A program made the translations under genes and the position numbers. A stretch of DNA of 64,000 nt from Zoroaster sp. YZ-2022 (Eukaryota; Echinodermata; Asteroidea; Forcipulatida; Zoroasteridae): positions 25,233,733 through 25,297,732 of the forward strand of contig CM055816.1 of the NCBI GenBank assembly GCA_029582265.1, in the 5' to 3' direction. The notes beneath the pieces are model-generated. The model worked only from the letters and a program-made list of their open reading frames with translations. It searched no databases and had not been told where the DNA came from. Of this stretch, positions 46,761 through 59,374 are shown piece after piece; position 1 is the first letter of the stretch; each line of letters opens with the position of its first letter.

Positions 46761-47509
46761 CCAATGTACTTAATTATTTTCATGATCATATTGATCACTT
46801 TAATTTAATCTTTTGAATTATATTGTAATTCTCAGGGCCATGTTTTGTGAACAGGTTACTGTGATAAAAGATCAGAAATAAATAAATAAATCCTGTGAAG
46901 CGGCAACCTGGGGATCACTAGAAGAGGATTCGAGGATGCGATATTAGTTATGATACAATTTCACAAAATGTTCAATAGAAAAACAGAATATGTACAGGTA
47001 TAAATATGTATAAATACATGTACATTATTCTGTTGGTGTCTGTATTGTACATACAGGCAATATCGAATATCAAAGAGTAGTCTTGGCTCAAGCGTCAATA
47101 TCCTACTCTCTGCAATTCCACTGGTGGAGGTTCAAGGGATTACTGCTATCAACATAAGTATTCTATTAATGACTAGTCTTGGTTCAAGTTTGGATTGTTT
47201 TGTTCATATATAACATTCAGATTAGACTTTATTTAACCTGACTTGTAAACTTCGTCTGTATTGTTCAGAATAGACTCACTTCTGAAACTGACATATTTCG
47301 TTTACACGCGTCATCATTACATCATCAATATATGCATGTGTTATTTACCAATACTAACAACGTCCGATCGCGACGAGACTTAAGAAGTATGAAATACGAA
47401 TATTTGTAAGGCTAATTCTGAAGTTACATAATTATTACTTCATAAGGTGCCAAATTACATATTTATAATATTTTACTATAACAAAATCCTTACGTTTCAC
47501 GTTTTTGAT
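46761..47509. other. no recognisable feature
   Basis: AT-rich. No ORF or repeat is recognised. Confidence 0.3.
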
Positions 47510-48488
47510 GTGTTAATGAACATGTCATTTACACTCATACCTCTAAAAGAATGTTGTCAAGAAAACTCAGAACAGCTCTGAGGTCTGTTCAAAAAGAAAA
47601 ACGTGTCTAGTTTTATGCATTACCTTGTCCACAATAAACGAAAAATAAACACCTTTATAATTATACAAATACACGTGCATACACATGTGAGTATATTCGA
47701 GCGAGGCCTCCAGTGTTCCCAGCCCGGTGTCTGGACTGGCTCTTGCCGCGCTGGTAGGGTGAGGAAACGCTGGTGTTCAATTTGAAATAAAGAACATTTT
47801 TGTTAACTACATGTATGCCAGCCATCAGCACCAGATCAAGAAATAAATTTGCAGAAAAGCGTATTTCTAATGACATGAGATCAACGTTTATTTCAACAAG
47901 AAATTAATTAACATTTAATTTATTAATGCAAAAACAAAATTATTAAGATGAATATCAAAATCAACAAATTTAATACATTTTCCACAGGGGGTAGTTTCAC
48001 ACACTGTAGCCAGTGTACGTAAACGGCTTCAGCGAAGCCGAGCGAGGTCTCCGGGGTTCCTCAGTGCCCAGACTGACGCTTGCCGCACTGGCAGGCTGAG
48101 AAAAACACCGGTGTTCAATTTGAAACGATATGTATTAACAATCAGCACCGGATCATCAGCAGAAAATTATTATTTAGAAACATTTATTTCATGCCAACAT
48201 GAAATAAATAAATTTACATTGAAATAAATTTACATTATTTGTTCCAATTCATATAAAGACAGATGCAACAAAATAATAAGCTGTAAATTAATTAACACAA
48301 AATAAAAAAATAAACAACTAAATAAAACAAATTAACATGTAAGGAAAATGAGCAAGCAAATCTTTTGTACTCTTCCCAAACACAAACAAAACACAATTAA
48401 CAGGAGATATATACAAGAGAAAGACAAGTCAAGCAAAAACAGGAGTAAGACTGGATGTAGCTTTAGACTGGATGTTAAATCAGGTTAT

Positions 48489-48940
48489 CTACATATAAGA
48501 TTCTAAAATACTACTTTTAAGTTTTTGGCCAAAAGATGTCGGGGAAACAGCTTGTCTTAAGTCTGTACAAAAAAGACTCTGTAATAGGCTATTTTTTGAG
48601 TGAGTTGTCTTACTAAAATTAACATAAATATTACCATTTGATGAACTACGAGTCTCATAGGAGTGAACAGAAGCAATTAATGTAAACCAAGATTTAAAAC
48701 TAGCAAGCAGTAAGTTATGAATATATTTCAACCTAAATTTCCCCAAATTAAGATAATAGATGTTTCTCAGTTTTAAATGTTTGAGATTTTCAAATAAAGG
48801 ATTTTCAAAATAAAAAAAATCACGGAACCCAACCTTGTTTACAATGCGAACTGCTCGTTTCTGTAGAAACCCTAACAAAATGCAATGGGTTTTGACATTC
48901 CAAATTGAAATATGTAAGATTTTTAATTTATTTATTTTCT
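48489..48940 (-). pseudogene. CR1-group LINE ORF2 C-terminal fragment (copy 1)
   Basis: The minus strand reads 'LLGFLQKRAVRIVNKVGF', 'NPLFENLKHLKLRNIYYLNLGKF' and 'YIHNLL', then 'SYETRSSSNGNIYVNF', ending at a stop at 48489. This resembles the post-RT domain of CR1-group LINEs. The frame continues upstream through a (GTT)n tract (poly-Asn on the minus strand, 48943-49013), which is unlikely to be original coding sequence. Partial copy at 54750-54992. Confidence 0.7.
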
Positions 48941-48942
48941 CG

Positions 48943-48967
48943 TTGTTGTTGTTGTTGTTGTTGTTGC

Positions 48968-49012
<45 letters not shown>

Positions 49013-49013
49013 C
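48943..49013 (+). repeat. (GTT)n microsatellite
   Basis: GTT with single GCT and GTC interruptions; a similar but shorter tract lies at 49505-49557. Confidence 0.95.
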
Positions 49014-49330
49014 GTGTTGAGTGTATATAGGTAGGTGGGGGATGTTTGAGTAGGATTGTCTTCCATGCCTTTTAGCAAACCAATCACAAACTAATTTGTA
49101 TGAATGATTCAGACGTCGAAAATTCGTCATTCGTCCTGAGTTTTCCATCCAACCATCGACCCTTCTCGATTATTGGCCCCGGGCGTGGCCTTCGGCTTCT
49201 GGGCGTGGCATTTATCTGTTCTAAACAAAATGACCAAATAAAAACCCTGTTTTAGGTAGAAACCCACCTCATACTCAGTGATATACCCAGCAAGGTATTC
49301 AATAACATAAACAAGGTATATTTGGAAGAC

Positions 49331-49784
49331 GGATCGTAAAATGACGCCGTGATATGCCTAGCCTTTAGTCAAGGCTCACGCGGCCACCCAGAACACCGTA
49401 ACAAACATCATGCCCACGAGTGATGAAGCCACGATCACCTTCACCTGTCTGATCCGTTGTGTTCATGAATAATTCATAAATTAAAAAAATAATAATAATA
49501 AAGTTGTTTTTGTTGTTGTTGTTGTTGTTGTTAATGTTATTGTTGTTGTTGTTGTTGAGTGTATAGGTAGGTGTGGAATTTATGAGTAGGATTGTCATCC
49601 ATGACATGGACTTCTTAGTGAGTTCAATCTCCTGGGGTCTGTTTAAATAATTAAATTATTAAATATGTTGTTAGTTTAAAGATAAGTTTAATTCAATTTT
49701 ATTGTATTTGTCATTGAGTATTTAAGGAAAAAAATCGAATCTGTTTTGTATTTGTGTTATAAATTTTGTTATCATAGAGGGCCT
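49331..49784. other. no gene; (GTT)n and AT-rich DNA
   Basis: Contains (GTT)n at 49505-49557 and little else. Confidence 0.4.
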
Positions 49785-51229
49785 GTTTTTGTTTGGTATT
49801 GTTGTGCTTGTAACAGTAATTATCTCAAACAAAACGACAATAAAACTACCGAATATTATATCAATCATTTGTCAACTAGAGATATGAAATCAATAAATTC
49901 GAAGCCTTTTTGATGACAGGACAATTTAGTGTTTCATGACGTTTTTCCGCCCGCTGTCGGCTCGTATTATATGAGAGGTTTCAGCTCTTACTGAGAACAG
50001 ACTATTGAATTTTAAGCGGTTTTTGTTCGGTATTGTTGTGCTTGTAACGGTTATTATCTCACATAAAATGACAATAAAACTACCGAATATTAATATAAAT
50101 AATTTGTCAACTAGAGATATGAAATTATTAAATTTGAAGTTTTGTGATGACAGACTAATATTATCTTTAACAGTCCAAACAGTAATAATAAAAGTGTAAG
50201 CAAACTGATCTAATTGTGGAATCAGCAACAATACAAAAGTGGGAAATGCAATAAAGTAAAATAATAAGAATTAAACAATCAGAAAGAAATTAAAATAATC
50301 CAGTCACTATTCTAGGTTCGTAACATCCAATATAAATCAGAGAAACAGAAGGAAAGTAACAAATACAAATGAAATATCAATAAATATCAAAACAATTTTT
50401 CATGATTGGCAATTCTTTAAGTACAACTGTTACAACTGGTCATTGGAACTCGGTCAGACTTACTGACCCGTGAAGGTCTACTCACATGTTTCAGAAAAAA
50501 CAGATAAACATTTTTTTTAAATTGCCAGGATCTCCAAGTTAACAATTAAGACTTAATTTTGGCTTAGAACTCATGAACTGTAAGAAAGTCTTTTCTGTAG
50601 TAAAATCTATTTCTTTTCTGTTAGGATAATGCATTTGTTGATGCATAACTCCAGCCTATATGAAAGCTTCAGCAATAGTGAAAATACATTCAGGTTGTTT
50701 ATTATGTGAAATAAATTGTCTCATGAACTTTAAATGTGTTCCTGCCTATAGTTAATACAGTTAGTTGTGTGACAAATTTGATTATCTCAAAATACATCTT
50801 GAGGGACATATTTTGGACAGTGTTGTACATGTACATAATAAACATTCATTTATTTAACAGTATATAATGGTTGATGCTTTAAACAAGTTTATATAAAAAT
50901 AAAATCATCTAATTTGTACAATTCGTTTGTGTCCTTTTTACTTTTAATTATCTTTCATCTTAGCCAACCCCCATATAATTACATTTTTGTGTGACCATGA
51001 ATTTAGGGTATGGTTCTGCTTTAAAATAGTTTGTTGTGAAAGTAGGCATCAGTATATAAAACATACAAACGTTGCTGACTGAAAATTTATTATGGACCAA
51101 CCCTTGCGCTAGTACCTTTGATTTGCCGACTGAAAATTGATGTATAATTTACTTATGTTTAACTATTGACTTTTATGATGATGTATTTATACCTTTTGTT
51201 TTTGTTTGATATGTGAAGACTATCGCTAC

Positions 51230-51502
51230 GGTGTTTACATTTTTTGCTAATCAACCTTGTTTGCATGGTTGTGTATGCAGGGTATTTCCTTGTTGTCAGA
51301 ATATCATCTTTGCCTAGCATATTCTGACCAGGGCCAGTCGGCCTTTTTTACAACCATTGTTCCTTGTTATTTTATATTGCATTGTTCTTACCATGTATTT
51401 TGTTTTCTTGTTTACACTGATGCGTCACTGCGCCATGAGCGTCTCTTTTGACGGATACTGGCGCATTACAAATGTTCATTATTATTATTATTATTATTGA
51501 GA
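51230..51502 (+). repeat. LINE 3' end-like segment with (ATT)n tail
   Basis: Ends GACGGATACTGGCGCATTACA, then AATGTTCATTATTATT. This style of ending (short 3' UTR then ATT repeats) is common for CR1/L2-type LINEs. No coding part is recognisable. Paralogue at 61620-61868. Confidence 0.4.
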
Positions 51503-51675
51503 ACAATTATTGGGGTGTCGCACGCCATACCCCCTGCCCCCGCTCGCTACGGACCTGGGCGGTGGGGACGAGTGAACCCTATAGACCTGAGCAATCTTTT
51601 TTGCATTAATTTATATTATTTTATAAATACAATTTTACAAAGGTTCTTCTGTACTTAATTCACCGCCAAATTCGA

Positions 51676-51741
51676 GTGGCATGGTAGTCTTGTGGTTTAG
51701 AATGCTCACCTTCCAAGTAGGTAGTTGGGATCGAGACTAGG
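51676..51741 (+). repeat. tRNA-like SINE head
   Basis: TGGTAGTCTTGTGGTTTAGAATG with a B-box-like GGGATCGAGAC 45 bp later. Duplicated at 62041-62106. Confidence 0.45.
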
Positions 51742-52044
51742 TTTAGGTTGTAAATATTTGTAACAGGATTAGCAACATTTTTTGTTAACTACAATACTAA
51801 TTCAAAAACAAAACCTTTCCGTAAAACAATAATGTATGGGCTGTGGAGGACTTTTTTAAAGGAATATAAATCCCAAATTTCATGTTTAGTACCGTATGCA
51901 TGCTAGCTGCCAACCAGTCTGGTTGCCGCTTTTGTATAATTGGTTTTTCTAGTAAATATATGGATTTACATTGATTTTAGTCTTATATATTAATTAGTAA
52001 AAATTTAGTGACATACGGCTCTTCATACGAGAAAAAAATGCAAT

Positions 52045-52331
52045 GGTGAACACTTCTAGTGCGACGCGACAACACTTCTAGTGCGACGCGACAACACTTC
52101 TAGTGCGACGCGACACACTTCTAGTTCGACGCGACAACACTTCTAGTGCGACGCGATAACACTTCTAGTGGGACGCGACACACTTCTAGTGCGACGCGAC
52201 AACACTTCTAGTGCGACGCGACAACACTTCTAGTGCGACGCAACAACGCTTCTAGTGCAACGCGACACACTTCTAGTGCGACGCGACAACACTTCTAATG
52301 CGACGCGACAACACTTCTAGTGCGACGCGTG
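52045..52331 (+). repeat. 20-22-bp minisatellite (CACTTCTAGTGCGACGCGAC), about 13 copies
   Basis: Copies alternate between 20 and 22 bp through an extra AA. Only about three copies remain in the duplicate at 62416-62480, where the block ends. Confidence 0.9.
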
Positions 52332-53776
52332 AATCCTAATGCGACGCTTACACATTCTTCTTGCAAAGTGCATGTGGCCGTTTTAGAACACCATACCAGA
52401 GACTCGTTTTGGCCTAAGAGAGGCTAGAGAATTAAGTTGGCATAATAGGGGAGTTAGGGGGTCAAAGAGGGTATAGGGCCCTTCTTGGCAGTGCCCCCTT
52501 TAAACCATGTGACCTTCTTTAGCGATCACACTGTGTATCTTGAGGGACAGAATCGATCAACGGGCGGATCACTGGGGAACAAATGTTTCCGGGGGATGCT
52601 GGAGAATTTGTTTAATATGTAAATTTTAATTTTAATTATAATTAGTTTAAAATAATTTAACTTGTAAAGAATTTATTTATTTATTATATTATTTATTTTC
52701 TACAGTGGTTTTTAAATATTTATGTTGTCTTAACTTTGTAGGCCTAAATGTAAACGCAATTCGACTCTACGGCTGCCATGTTTTTCATTGAAATAAACCA
52801 ACAACAATAATAATTATTATGCAATATCAGCGTTTTCAGGAAAAAAGTTGCAAAGTATTGTAGCTCACGATGCAGTTGTGTGAGTAAGTTTTTAACTTCC
52901 CAACGCACCAACGACGATTCATTTATTTATTTGTTATTTGTATTATTCTTAATTTTTTTTTTTTGGGGGGAGGGGGAACTTTGGAAACCTTTCCCCGTCC
53001 CCGAGGCGCCAGTGGTCATCATTCTCCATCCATGCGTTCCGGCCTGTTTCAGACCGGACGGATCTAGCACGAGACTAGATGAGGGTCGGTCTGCATACAC
53101 ATACAATGTAAAAATGGTGTTTAAAATTTAACAACATTTGTAAACACTTAGACTGTATTCACATGTTGAGCCTAAAACACGTTTAGATTGTGCTTTTCTT
53201 TGATGTGTGTTTGAATGCTAAATATCATATATGAACAGGTGTCAAAAAGCTAAGCACGTTTAGCTGTGTATCATCATAGAGGATCCTTTCTCTTTGGTAA
53301 CACGTACAGAGGATGGCACTGTGAGTTTAGCATTAAACGCATTCCTATTCCTAAACACGTTTATGTAGTCCACACACAAATAGGAAGAAAATTAATGTTC
53401 CCTCCCCCTCCCCCACTCCTCATGGATGCGTATTTTTTTCCAGGATGAACGTGGGCAACTTTTGAAAAAACAAGTTTATAAAATTTGGAATTTCATAGAA
53501 ATTGGCCATGTTTGTCCTGCAACAAAAAAATACGCCTCCTGGATTCGAACATTGCATCATTTATAAGTTTGGTTCAGGTTTGCGTGCCATGAAGGAGTGA
53601 GAATCGATTCCAATCGATGGTATTTTAGGACTTGAAAATAATCTTCATGCATATTGAATATCAAACCACGTGAAATTAATAATCAGCTCCTCAACCTCGT
53701 CCTCATTGATGTGCGTTACAACCTTATTATATCAATACATTCATGTTACCAAAACACAAACATTTTACTTTAAAAA
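52332..53776. other. no confirmed gene
   Basis: Low-complexity T/G tract near 52945-52975. ORFs at 52880-53131 and 53266-53448 have no recognisable domain. No repeat match is seen in the window. Confidence 0.35.
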
Positions 53777-55075
53777 CCCCTTACGTTTCACGTTTTTGAT
53801 GTCTTAATGAACATGTCATTTACACTCATACCTCTAAAAAATGTTGTCAAGAAAACTCAGAACAGCTCTGAGGTCTGTTCAAAAAGAAAAAACTTTTCTA
53901 GTTTTATGTGTTACCTTGTCCACAATAAAAGAAAAATAAACACCTTTATAATTATACAAATACACGTGCATACACATGTGAGTATAATCGAGCGAGGCCT
54001 CCAGAGTTCCCGGCCCGTGTCTGGACTGGCTCTTGCCGCGCTGGCAGGGTGAGGAAACGCTGGTGTTCAATTTGAAATAAAGAACATTTTTCTTAACTAT
54101 ATGTATGCCAGCCATCAGCACCAGATCAAGAAATAAATTTGCAGAAAAGCGTCTTTCTAATGACATGAGATCAACTTTTATTTCAACAAGAAATTAATTA
54201 ACATTTAATTTATTAAAGGAAAAACAAAATTATTAAGAGGAATATCAAAATTAACCAATTTAATACATTTTCAACAGGGGGTAGTTTCACAGACTGTAGC
54301 CAGTGTACGTAAACGGCTTCGATGAAGCCAAGCGGGGCCTCCGGGGTTCCTCGGTGCCCAGACTGACGCTTGCCGCGCTGGCAGGCTGAGAAAAACACCG
54401 GTGTTCAATTTGAAACGATATGTAACCATCAGCACCGGATCATCAGCAGAATAATGATTATTTAGAAACATTTATTTCATGGCAATATCATTAAGAAATA
54501 AATTTTCATTATTTGTTCCAATTCATATATTAAGACAGATGCAACAAAACTATAAGCTGTAAATAAAATAAACAAAATAAACAATTAAACAAAACAAATG
54601 TAAGGAAAATGAGGAAGCAAAGCTTTTGTACTCTTCCCAAACACAAACAAAACACAATTAACAGGAGATATATAAAAGACAAAGACAAGTCAAGCAAAAA
54701 CAGGAGTAAGACTGGATGTAGCTTTAGACTGGATGTAAAATCAGGTTATCTACATATAAGATTCTAAAATACTACTTTTAAGTTTTTGGCCAAAAGATGT
54801 CGGGGAAACAGCTTGTCTTAAGTCTGTACAAAACACGACTCTGTAATAGGCTATTTTTGAGTCAGTTGTCTTACTAAAATTAACATAAATATTACCATTT
54901 GATGAACTACGAGTCTCATAGTAGTGAACAGAAGCAATTAATGTAAACCAAGATTGAAAACTAGCAAGCAGTAAGTTATGAATATATTTCAATCAAAATT
55001 TCCCTAAATTAAAATAATAAATGTTTCTCAGTTTTAAAAGTTTGAGATTTTTAAATAAAGGATTTTAATAAAAGA
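53777..55075. repeat. duplicated block A, copy 2
   Basis: Paralogue of 47510 to about 48810. It includes the LINE C-terminal fragment (minus, 54750-54992, with a stop near 54993 where copy 1 is open). It breaks at about 55075 into family R end-module sequence. Confidence 0.85.
54750..54992 (-). pseudogene. CR1-group LINE ORF2 C-terminal fragment (copy 2)
   Basis: Same 'LLLASFQSWFTLIASVHYYETRSSSNG' region as 48489-48700 on the minus strand. Point changes and an upstream stop shorten the frame. Confidence 0.65.
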
Positions 55076-55724
55076 TCAGTACCCCTACACGACTCTGGAC
55101 CTCTCTCGACTCCCCCGGAACCACTAGATGCCCAGACTGACATTCCCAATTGAAATATGTAGGATTTTTAATTTGTTTATTTTCTCGGTGTTGTTGTTGT
55201 AAATTAGTAAATATGTTGTTAGTTTAAAGATAAGTTTAATTCAATTTTATTGTATTAGTCATGATCAGCATAAACATCGTCCTCGAGTCGCCTGTGGAGT
55301 TTTTTTCACAGACACTTGGAAAGTATTGAGTATACAGCGCTTTGTACGTCGGTGTAAGGGCAAACAAATTTATAATTTTTTTAAATTTTATTTTATTTAT
55401 TTATTTATTTTTTATTTATTTGTGTTATAATTTGTGATATCATGGCCTAAATCAATAGAGCAAGCTAAATTAATACATTTTGGATTGAACAAATTTGCTG
55501 AGGCCAAAACAAAACAGGTATTTATTTCAAATACAGAGGTTCGTTTTTTTATTTGTTAGAAACCTTTTCATTTTTATTGATGGCATTCATGTTCTTCTGA
55601 ACTGTTTTTTGTTTTGTTTTGTTTTGTTTTGTTTTGTTTGTTTGTTTGTTTGTTTGTTTGTTTTTTGTTTGGGGGGGGGTGTTCAAAGTATTAATTACAA
55701 ATCCACATCGTTTTTTGCCTTTTA
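55076..55724. repeat. patchwork: family R end module, LINE scrap, SINE tail, (GTTTT)n
   Basis: 55076-55145 matches 58410-58490. 55138-55195 continues as the LINE sequence of 48890-48945. 55280-55370 is SINE tail (CACAGACACTTGG, GTACGTCGGTGTAAGGGC). 55605-55660 is (GTTTT)n then (GTTT)n, followed by a G9 run. Confidence 0.6.
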
Positions 55725-56037
55725 GCAAACCAATCACAAACCAAATTGTATGAATGATTCAGCCGTCGAAAATTCGTCATTCGTCCTGAGTTTCCAACCG
55801 TCGATCCTTACAAATTATTGGCCTAGGGCGTGGCCTTTCGCTTCTGGGCATGGCATTTATCTGTTTTAAGCCAAATGTAACTGTCCTAAACAAAATGACC
55901 GAATAAAACTCTGTTTTAGGTAGAAACCCACCTCATACTCAATGATATACCCAGCAAGGTATTCAATAACATAAACAAGGTATATTTGTAAGACGGAGCG
56001 TTAAATGACACCGTGATATGCCTAGCCTTTAGTCAAG
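55725..56037. repeat. duplicated block A, copy 2, second part
   Basis: Matches 49060-49370 (TTTTAGCAAACCAATCACAAA; CCCAGCAAGGTATTCAATAA). Confidence 0.75.
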
Positions 56038-56152
56038 GCACAACCCCTCCTATGACACCCCCTCTATCGACACCCCCTTTATCGACACCCCCTCCATTAA
56101 CAACTCCTCCATTGACACTCCTCCGTCGACACCCCCTCCAATGACACCCCTA
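56038..56152 (+). repeat. C-rich minisatellite (TCGACACCCCCT), about 7 imperfect copies
   Basis: Irregular 13-18-bp units of the GACACCCCCTCC type. Confidence 0.7.
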
Positions 56153-56194
56153 ATCGCAAATGTTCCTGTAATGATGGTACCTGCAACTCTTGTT

Positions 56195-56290
56195 GAAATG
56201 ATCGAAACGTCGAGTTGTAACCTCCAGTCCTTTAGAAGACCGTTACAAGTCAGTTGAGAGTTTCACATGGTGTCACCACCGTAAACAGTT
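56195..56290 (+). mobile_element. Penelope-like pLTR fragment (third copy type)
   Basis: TGATCGAAACGTCGAGTTG, CCTCCAGTCCTTT and TTTCACATGGTGTCACC follow the same order as the family 2 pLTR 3' half (60897-60975) with clear divergence. The hairpin upstream of GAAAC is lost. Confidence 0.75.
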
Positions 56291-57044
56291 TAGACTGAAG
56301 ATAAGAAATGTCAGTCTGGATACCGACTTGTGCTGTTTTCAAGTTAGACAATGCGTATTTCATAGGCCCTTAAGTCTAGAGAGGATTGTGTACTTGTTTT
56401 GAGACGAGATTGTAGTATAAATAAAGGAAATCACATTCACATATATTTCGAATTAAAGAGACATTAAGTCTTTGAATGGTTGATAATGTAATAACTAAGT
56501 ACGAGATTAAGGCATGAAACTCTAAAGCCACCGTGTCACTCATTGCATGCTCCCACCCCCCTAAAAAGGTCAGGTATATAGAAACATGCTACCCTGTAAT
56601 CACATTAAGCCTAAAAAGTTCATGCACACGAGTGGTGAAGCCACGATCACCTTCACCAGTCTGATATGTTGTGTGCACGTGGACGTTATAATGAATAATT
56701 CATAAATCTCTAACAATATGAAAAATATGTGTATGTATGCATTTATTTTATTTGAACCAATCACCGTAAGCAAAATACTGGGCTCAGCTCGTCATTATTT
56801 GAATAGGACTGGTGGTATCATAATGCATCATGCTTTAACATTTCTCTATCATACCGATTCAAATCAGTACAGAAATATGAAGAAAAACATAGATCACAGA
56901 ATGGACTGGTACTTGGGGCGTCGCCTCAGTCGCGTGCTATAGGACACCGATTCCAAGCCCTGTTAAAATTCTGTTCAGATCATGACGATATTGTCCCTTT
57001 AAATATCCACGATGTGTGGATATTTGTCCATGAGCCAGCTAATT
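56291..57044. repeat. duplicated block C, copy 1 (part)
   Basis: 56795-57044 matches 62735-62974 (ATCACAGAATGGACTGGTAC and following). 56291-56794 has no recognised content. Confidence 0.6.
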
Positions 57045-58530
57045 TTTCGGTACCATCTGGAGGGACTAATTCATATGTTTTCTTGTTACGAAAATATACG
57101 AAAATTCCAAACAAATATGATGGACTTGGTGAAACGGTACCCGGTAGCTTAGTACTCATTTTTAAACAATTTTGCTGTAAAAAAAATTAAATGCTAAGCC
57201 TCGTCCAATAAAACACTGTTAAGACTGTTTGATGCCTCAAAAGATCACATGTTATTACACGAAGTACAATAATTAAAGCTAAACAGCAACATAAAACAAC
57301 CGTTGTACATGTTACGTCAATACAACGCACCAACAAAATAAGAATTACCGCAGAAAATACATCTTTAGGAAGCAAACTCCAAAGTTTCCCAAGTTTCACC
57401 TCTCTTAGGAAATATTTGTTTTGGGTTTGTGTTTTGGAACTTAAAGCTAAGATTTAGGGTCAGTTTTCTTTGAGTTTATCGCATTACATTGACATCTAAA
57501 CTCAGTGCCGTATACCGGGGGCACGGGAGAACGGGGGCTGGGGCCACGTGCCTGCCCCCCCCCCCCCAGCCGAGGTCTGTGCCCCCAGGTGCCTTCATTC
57601 AAAAGTTTGAAAATAGACACTCGTCACGCATTTTAAAAAGTCGTTAAATTACATATTATGATGATTATAAACTGCCCCCCTTGACCCCGCCGCCTTCTCG
57701 ATCCGTCAATGGTTTGAGACGCCATTGCAATCGCGTGTTGAATTTGAATTTCAATAACATTCAATTACTAAATTAAAAGTCAAGGCCTTTGGACTTGAAA
57801 TGGCTCATTACGTGGAAACACACGCAGTTAGCTTGTAATAATATATGAGAGGTTTCAACTCTTACTGAGAACAGACTATTGAATTTTAAGCGGTTTTTGT
57901 TCGCTATTGTTGTGCTTGTAACGAGTATTATCTCACGCAAAATGACAATAAAACTACCAAATATTAATATAAATAATTTGTCAACTAGAGATATGAAATT
58001 AATAAATTTGAAGTTTTGTGATGACAGGCTAATGTTATCTATAACAGTCCAAACAGTACATGCACCTTTTATAAGCAGGGATGGATCCAGGGTAGCTGAA
58101 ATTAAAATGAGACATCGTACAGCAAAAAGGGGTGAAACTGCCTAAAAGAGGTCCATATATATAAAGTATAGGGTAAATTAATTACAAGGTGATGAATGGA
58201 CACTTGTCCTCTTTGCCTGCCTCCTTTATCGGCTACTCTTCCCCCTGGCTGCCCCGATCTGCCAATGATACTTAGTATTAGTTTTCATGAAGCGATAAGT
58301 AAATGTATTTGTGTCTTTACGTGGTGTCTGATGAGAGGGTAAGGTTTAAAAGTGGCAGTGATTTAGAGAGACGACGAGAGGTATGGTATAAGTAGGATCC
58401 CTAGCTAACCTAGTACCCCTACACGACTCTGGACCTCTCCCGACTCCTCCGGAAGTCCGGAACCCCTAGATGCCCAGACTGACATTCCCAATTGAATATG
58501 TAGGATTTTGTTTATTTTCTCGTTGTTGTA
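57045..58530 (+). repeat. family R, long copy (arm e through end module)
   Basis: Begins CGGTACCATCTGGAGGGAC. In order it holds arm e, the G/C-rich tracts (57515-57570), CTCGATCCGTCAATGG, module b, the GGGATGGATCCAGGG module and the end module with CCCTAGATGCCCAGACTGAC. It is the longest uninterrupted R copy in the window. Confidence 0.75.
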
Positions 58531-59374
58531 ATTTTTCGGTACCATCTGGAGGGACTAATTCATATGTTTTCTTGTTACGAAAATATACGAAAATTCCAAA
58601 CAAATATGATAGACTTGGTGAAACGGTAGCTTTGTACTCGTTTTTAAGCAATTTTTGCTGTAAAATATTAAAAGCTAAGCCTCCTCCAATAAAACACTGT
58701 TACGACTCCTTGACGATTGCTGCCAGACGTAGCCTCAACAGATCCCATGTTATTACACGCATTACAATAAAGCTAAACAGTAACATAAAACAACCGTTGT
58801 ACATGTTATGTCAATACAATGCACCAAATTACCGTAGAAAATACGTCTTTTGGAAGCAAACCCCAAAGTTTCACCTCTCTTAAAAAATATTTGTTTTGGG
58901 TTTGTGTTTTGGAACTTAAGGCTAAGTTTTAGGGTCAGTTTTCTTTGAGTTTATCGCATTACATTGACATCTAAACTCAGTGGCGTACCGGGGGAACGGG
59001 GGGAACGGAGGGAACTGGGGAACGGGGGGAACGGGGCACGCGCCTGCCCCCCAGCCGAGGTCTGTTCCCCCAGGTGCCCCTATTCAAAAGTTTGAAAATA
59101 GACACTCGTCACGCATTTTAAAAAGTCGTTAAATTACATATTATGATGATTATAAACTGCCCCCTTGACCCCGCCCCCTTCTCGATCCACCAATGGTTTG
59201 AGACGCAATTGCAATCGCGTGTTGAATTTGAATTTCAATAACATTCAATTACTAAATTAAAAGTCAAGGCATTTTGACTTGAACTGGCTCATTACGTGGA
59301 AACACACGCAGTCGGCTTGTAAATAATATATGAGAGGTGTCTGCTCTTACTGAGAACAGACTATTGAACTTTAA
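58531..59374 (+). repeat. family R, tandem second copy
   Basis: Restarts at arm e (58533, CGGTACCATCTGGAGGGAC) and repeats the order above to module b, where it joins block B copy 2. G-rich GGGGGAAC runs at 58986-59036 are longer than in the other copies. Confidence 0.75.

Larger units (their letters stand above)
47510..49330. repeat. duplicated block A, copy 1
   Basis: Matches 53777-55075 and 55725-56035 over most of its length with few differences (for example the shared GAAAACTCAGAACAGCTCTG). Includes two diverged roughly 200-bp internal repeats (about 47698-47900 and 48028-48200), each with CTTGCCGC(A/G)CTGG and GGTGTTCAATTTGAAA. Confidence 0.85.
49785..52331. repeat. duplicated block B, copy 1 (empty PLE site)
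   Basis: Matches 59375-62480 closely along its length. At about 50622-50650 it reads GTTAGGATAATGCATTTGTTG without interruption; the other copy has a PLE there. It starts with two family R module b segments (49785-50180). Confidence 0.88.

Noticed and set aside
48943..49148. Poly-Asn protein fused to the LINE fragment
   Set aside because: Poly-Asn is the (GTT)n tract read on the minus strand; the upstream peptide has no recognisable domain.
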